Below, piece by piece: positions 60,196 to 64,000 of a stretch of DNA of 64,000 nt; the stretch's first letter is position 1, and every line of letters begins with the position of its first letter. The stretch is taken from the NCBI RefSeq assembly GCF_003073045.1, contig NC_037596.1, forward strand, positions 28,928,392 through 28,992,391, in the 5' to 3' direction. The stretch comes from Pomacea canaliculata. Lineage: Eukaryota > Mollusca > Gastropoda > Architaenioglossa > Ampullariidae. The translations under genes and the position numbers were made by a program. The notes under the pieces were generated by a model. It was not told the origin of the DNA. It was given only the letters and a program-made list of their open reading frames with translations, and searched no databases.

Positions 60196-62490
60196 TTGCT
60201 TCGTGGTAAAAAGATCAATTGAGATAAGGATCGATGACTAAATCATATCAAGCCAATAGACCATATTAACAGAAGAAAATATCCTCTTTGAACTCAGAAT
60301 TCTAAGTTGCAAATGAAAACTAACTGTTGATGGTCAGGTTTCCCTTCCTACACAACATGACCGAGTCAGTGAGGATGTGAACTCATAAGCCCTTCAAAAG
60401 CTTGAGGATTAAGGTGTAGTGACCTTACATATTGTCTAAGCTTACTGCTGCCCACATGTTTGTGAAATAAATGTTGTCATGCTCTGTGGAGTTGATATTT
60501 ATGGTCGCCAGTCACATGTACTGAGCTTAAACTCCATTCCTGATGGGACTAGTGTGTTTAATCTTATTAACTAGCCGTGCACGAACAAAGCAGTAGATGG
60601 TGTTTTTATCTAACAATCACATTAAGACACGTGTGCATATGTGTGTGCTTATGTATTGTTCGTTAGTGGGTGTGTGCATTAGTGTATTCTTTGTGCATGT
60701 GTAGGTGAGTGCGAACGCTAGTATCATTTAATTAAATATCGTCTCCCCTTTTTTGTTAGGGGATTAACTTGTGTGTATTTGTAGGTCCCTTGTATACAGT
60801 ATTTTAAACAGTGATACTTATTTGTGTATAAATGTCAGCGCGATTTGTCTCACAATCGCTCACACAGCCAGAGGAGGGAAACGACGTACCTAGCGAACCT
60901 ATGATGAACGTAGACAAAGAACAAAGACGAAATGAGCGGTGCAAATGAGCAGTTTAATAAAAATGTAGGAAAAAAACAAGAAAGAAAAAGAAATTAAAGA
61001 AATACTTTTACGCATACAGGCACATGCAAGAAAACCAGAGATTACCCCACACAGCAAAGAAAAGGTAATGAGAGATGCTGGAAAGGGAGATAATTTAAAA
61101 AACCGCCAAACACCAGCACGCACTGCGGCACAGTATTGTCAGAGTTCTTGCCCCTGAGGCCTTCAAGCGTAACGTTAGATGTAGACACTGTGTACTCTGT
61201 TGACACTGTATGCTCACTGGAATGTCTGACCGATGTGCGCATGGACCATCTGCTGGTCCACAGTTCACACGACGAAGGACAAGACGACGAAGGTGACGGA
61301 ACAAAGAAATGAAGGGAGGATGAAACGAAGAACGGTTGAGATTCCACACACGCAGGGGCGGAAAAGGCGAAGAAATATGATGAAAATGAAGAAACGAACC
61401 GACACAACAACCAGGACAAGGCTGACAAGATCACGGGAGAATACGAAGAATGTGAGAAGTTGGAAGAAAAAAAAAGGATGACATGAGTGACAAAGTCGGG
61501 ATACGATGCTTATTTTTCCTATTTTTCCACTAAACCATTGATTAGTGTGGACTAAACAAAAAGATGAAGAAACAGTACAAACAACAAATATAATAGAAGT
61601 AAGCCTTCGGGTAGTCAGTAGAGATAGATTTCACAAAGTGGTTCATTGAAACACCCTTTCGAACCCAGCAAAGCAAATTATGTATAAGGCATAGTCATGC
61701 ATGACACTGATTGATACTATAGAATCATTTATACACACATTCACTAATATTAATATACATATATATCCAACTTGTAGTGTCCTTCATTATGTACGTAATA
61801 TTTCTTAGGAAAACTAGAGGACTTTAGTCGAGGGTACTACATATTTCCCGTATTTCAAATATGTACAAAGAAGGAAACGTGTAGTGTAATTAGTATATGA
61901 TAGCTCACATCAATAGTATGGAATGAAAAATAAAAAGTGCTTAAAATATTTTAAGATGTGATGCTTACAATACTCTTTTTTACCTCAAACATTCTGAGTA
62001 TACTAAACATATTAATATTTATTTTAGCACAGTTATATTCATTCTGAATCTTTTTTAAAATAATATCACAAATCTGTCTTCACCACAGAAGGTAGTTGCT
62101 TAAACTAAAATGGAACACATCGAAATATATTTAACTGCTTTGAAGAGGCATCATCCCACTGCTGGTGACAGTCTATCACTCTATGCCTCAAGATAAATTA
62201 ATTAAAAAATCTCCAGTTCCATGACATTCCCACACCACGCGACCTAAACATAAGAAATCATTCACTTTATAATTTTTGGTACATTCCACATATGTGGATT
62301 TCTTTTGTAAGGTTGTGAACTTGGTAATACCAGTGTTTTCTTAGCACTTAATTATGGTGGGAATAATCCTAGGTGACTAGTTCAACTTCGATTTGTAGCT
62401 CAGCAGCTCTTACCTGCCAACTACAAAGATGAAAACAGAGATGGGAATTTTCTGTCACCGATCCTAATCTCAATCGATCTGTTTACCACG
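60196..62490. other. shared upstream region of divergent copies F and G
   Basis: From the F promoter to about 62.23 kb the sequence runs in normal unit orientation (CTCCATTCCTGATGGG block, charged segment, ATTAAGTGC-type spacer). Right of about 62.23 kb the sequence is the complement of the upstream region found near 52.62-52.76 kb. No gene was recognised. Confidence 0.6.
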
Positions 62491-62495
62491 AAGCA

Positions 62496-62580
62496 AAGTA
62501 TATATTTTCTTCTCTCGTCTTCATTCGCCACACCACGATTTCAGCACCGAGTGTTGCACGTTCCTCTTCTGAATCCAGTT
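62496..62580 (+). promoter_or_regulatory. promoter and non-coding exon 1 of copy G
   Basis: GCAAAGTATATATTTTC lies at 62493-62509, with the exon starting about 25-30 nt later and ending at 62580 before GTAAGC. The intron runs to the acceptor ATTACAG at 62919. Confidence 0.75.
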
Positions 62581-62941
62581 GTAAGCAAAAATAATCTTTA
62601 TTTGTTCTGGTAATTACTGTTGCATAAATAGTCAATGAGGTTACAAAGTTTTGCCATAGGACGATATTCGTTTAACTACATTTAAGCCACGCAATCTTAT
62701 CATAGAAAACAAGGGATTTTAAATGATTATATACATTTTAATGTGTATATGTGTATGTGTGTATATGTGTATCTGTGTATGTGTATGTTTAAGGATGTGA
62801 ACCCGTTGCCACATGTGCTTTGGTATTACCTGTAAAAACTAATTTCACTAATTGAATATTAAAAGGAGAAACATAACAAAAATCTTTTAAAAATACATTA
62901 TTGTATTTTTTTATTACAGGGGCAAAAAAGCTTGTTGCATT

Positions 62942-63521
62942 ATGAAGACTTTTATCTTTTGTCTTCTTCTTGCGGCTGTTTATGGGTAAGCATTAATTTA
63001 ATTAAATTAACAATGGAAGAAATAATAAAAACAAAACGTATTTATGTACAGTCTTTACATAACGGTACATAGAAGGTGGCTAAAGAGATTGAGTAAATTG
63101 TCACATCAGATGTTGTCATATGGATCAAATTATATGTAGTTATTGCCAATTTAAGAGAAAAAATACAATTAGTTTTACGCTACAACCTTAAATTAAATGA
63201 GTTTTCAATATATTGTTTTCAGTATTTTATATTTTGTTAAAAAGGGATAGACATTACAAACATGTACCAGAACTAGAGTTAGCACTATGACAGTACCTGT
63301 ATACAACCTTTAACTAAGAGATACAAAAGTATTCAAAAATGAGAAATTTATATTTTAAGATAAAACGTCGACTTTATGAATAAAGAAAGGACAAGGAATG
63401 GTAAATTCTTTCAGGGAGAACTCCAACAGCGAAGATTTCTTCAGCATTATGGACCATGACGGTGATGGCGCTCTTGAGCAGTACGAATTACATGCTGATT
63501 TCTACAAAAAAGACATCAACG
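62942..63521 (+). CDS. secreted EF-hand protein, copy G (5' part, inverted)
   Basis: Coding exons 62942-62985 and 63415-63521 are on the plus strand. The rest of the gene lies beyond the right edge; exon 3 is expected several hundred bases further by comparison with the others. The signal peptide is MKTFIFCLLLAAVYG and mature sequence begins ENSNSEDFFS. EF-hand 1 is DHDGDGALEQYE, followed by a linker and KKDING, the first four positions of EF-hand 2. Exon 2 resembles copy C (EQYE and DFYKKD), so G and C are closest relatives, and G has the base that C has lost. The promoter is intact. It is the only copy in this orientation. Confidence 0.82.
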
Positions 63522-64000
63522 GTAATATGTTGATGATTTTGGTATTGTAGCTTTTAAAATCCTCTTACTTCTCATTCTTTTCCTCCTCCTTCTCGTCATC
63601 ATCCCAATTATCATTATCATCCTCCTTCTCATCATAGTCATCATGATTATCCACCTCATTAACATCATCGACAGTCTTGTGGAGCTTTACATTCACTTGT
63701 AATCACTTTATCAGTCATTTGAGCTGTATATTATTAGACTATAAATAGGTTCTTAAAGCATTATAAATTCACATTGTGCAACACAATCACTAGAGAGTTT
63801 TTTTTCCTATACGTTGTCCCCGAACGACTATTAATTGAAACTACTTTACAAATTACATAAACCATTTATTACATAAATCTACAGAATTTCACAGAAAAAA
63901 ACATGAAGTTAACACCTATCTCCTGTGTTGCGCGCGCGTTAACACGCATAGAATATATAGTTTATTTTTCTTTATTTATAAAAGGCTTCAAAGAAACACA
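63522..64000 (+). other. intron 2 of copy G, cut by window edge
   Basis: Contains the CTC/ATC pyrimidine-rich tract (about 63563-63660) and unit intron sequence (for example the complement of ACTCTCTAGTGACTGTG). Exon 3 is not reached. Confidence 0.7.

Larger units (their letters stand above)
14888..64000. repeat. tandem array of secreted EF-hand genes (seven copies)
   Basis: Seven copies of one gene follow each other: stop codons of A-F at 14888, 20919, 28082, 36329, 50184 and 57468 on the minus strand, and G starting at 62942 on plus. Stop-to-stop spacing is 6.0, 7.2, 8.2, 13.9 and 7.3 kb. The longer intervals are explained by mobile elements. The repeated unit also includes promoter, non-coding first exon, introns and several kilobases of intergenic DNA with a 24-bp minisatellite and CA-rich tracts, so whole segments were duplicated rather than retrocopies. 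Confidence 0.9.

Overview
The window looks like animal nuclear DNA, most likely from a gastropod mollusc. It is AT-rich, its genes are split by introns with GT-AG borders, and it holds scavenger-receptor cysteine-rich (SRCR) exons, an intronless chemoreceptor-like rhodopsin-class GPCR, several hAT-type DNA transposons, a Jockey/CR1-like LINE and a gypsy-like fragment. The taxon is an inference from gene content and repeat style. No single diagnostic sequence fixes the species.

Layout. From 1 to 2.1 kb (minus strand) are four exons of an SRCR gene that runs off the left edge. From 2.1 to 11.4 kb is mostly unassigned intergenic DNA with a small hAT-like MITE, microsatellites and a 0.2 kb tandem duplication. 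A complete seven-transmembrane receptor lies at 11.4-12.5 kb (minus).

From 14.9 kb to the right edge the window is a tandem array of one small gene family, which is the main content here. Each unit encodes a secreted EF-hand protein of about 132-137 residues in five coding exons behind a non-coding first exon and a TATA promoter. I could reconstruct seven copies from splice sites and frames. A, B, E and the visible part of G are open. C (1-nt loss), F (1-nt gain) and D (many indels) are broken or carry sequence errors. Copies A-F are on the minus strand. G is inverted, so F and G are head to head, with an inversion junction near 62.23 kb.

The array is heavily invaded. A MULE-like MITE sits upstream of A, a mariner-type fragment in the promoter of B, and a decayed hAT-Charlie transposon in the first intron of C. 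Two further DNA elements lie between C and D. A LINE carrying a gypsy-like fragment, and a 5.6 kb terminal-inverted-repeat element with a decayed DUF4806-like gene, lie between D and E. Because units are repeated, several insertions can be compared with an uninterrupted paralogous site in the same window.

The EF-hand genes probably supply related extracellular calcium-binding proteins (shell matrix, mucus or egg fluid are candidates). That role is inference; what is visible is a signal peptide plus three usable EF-hand loops and one degenerate loop.
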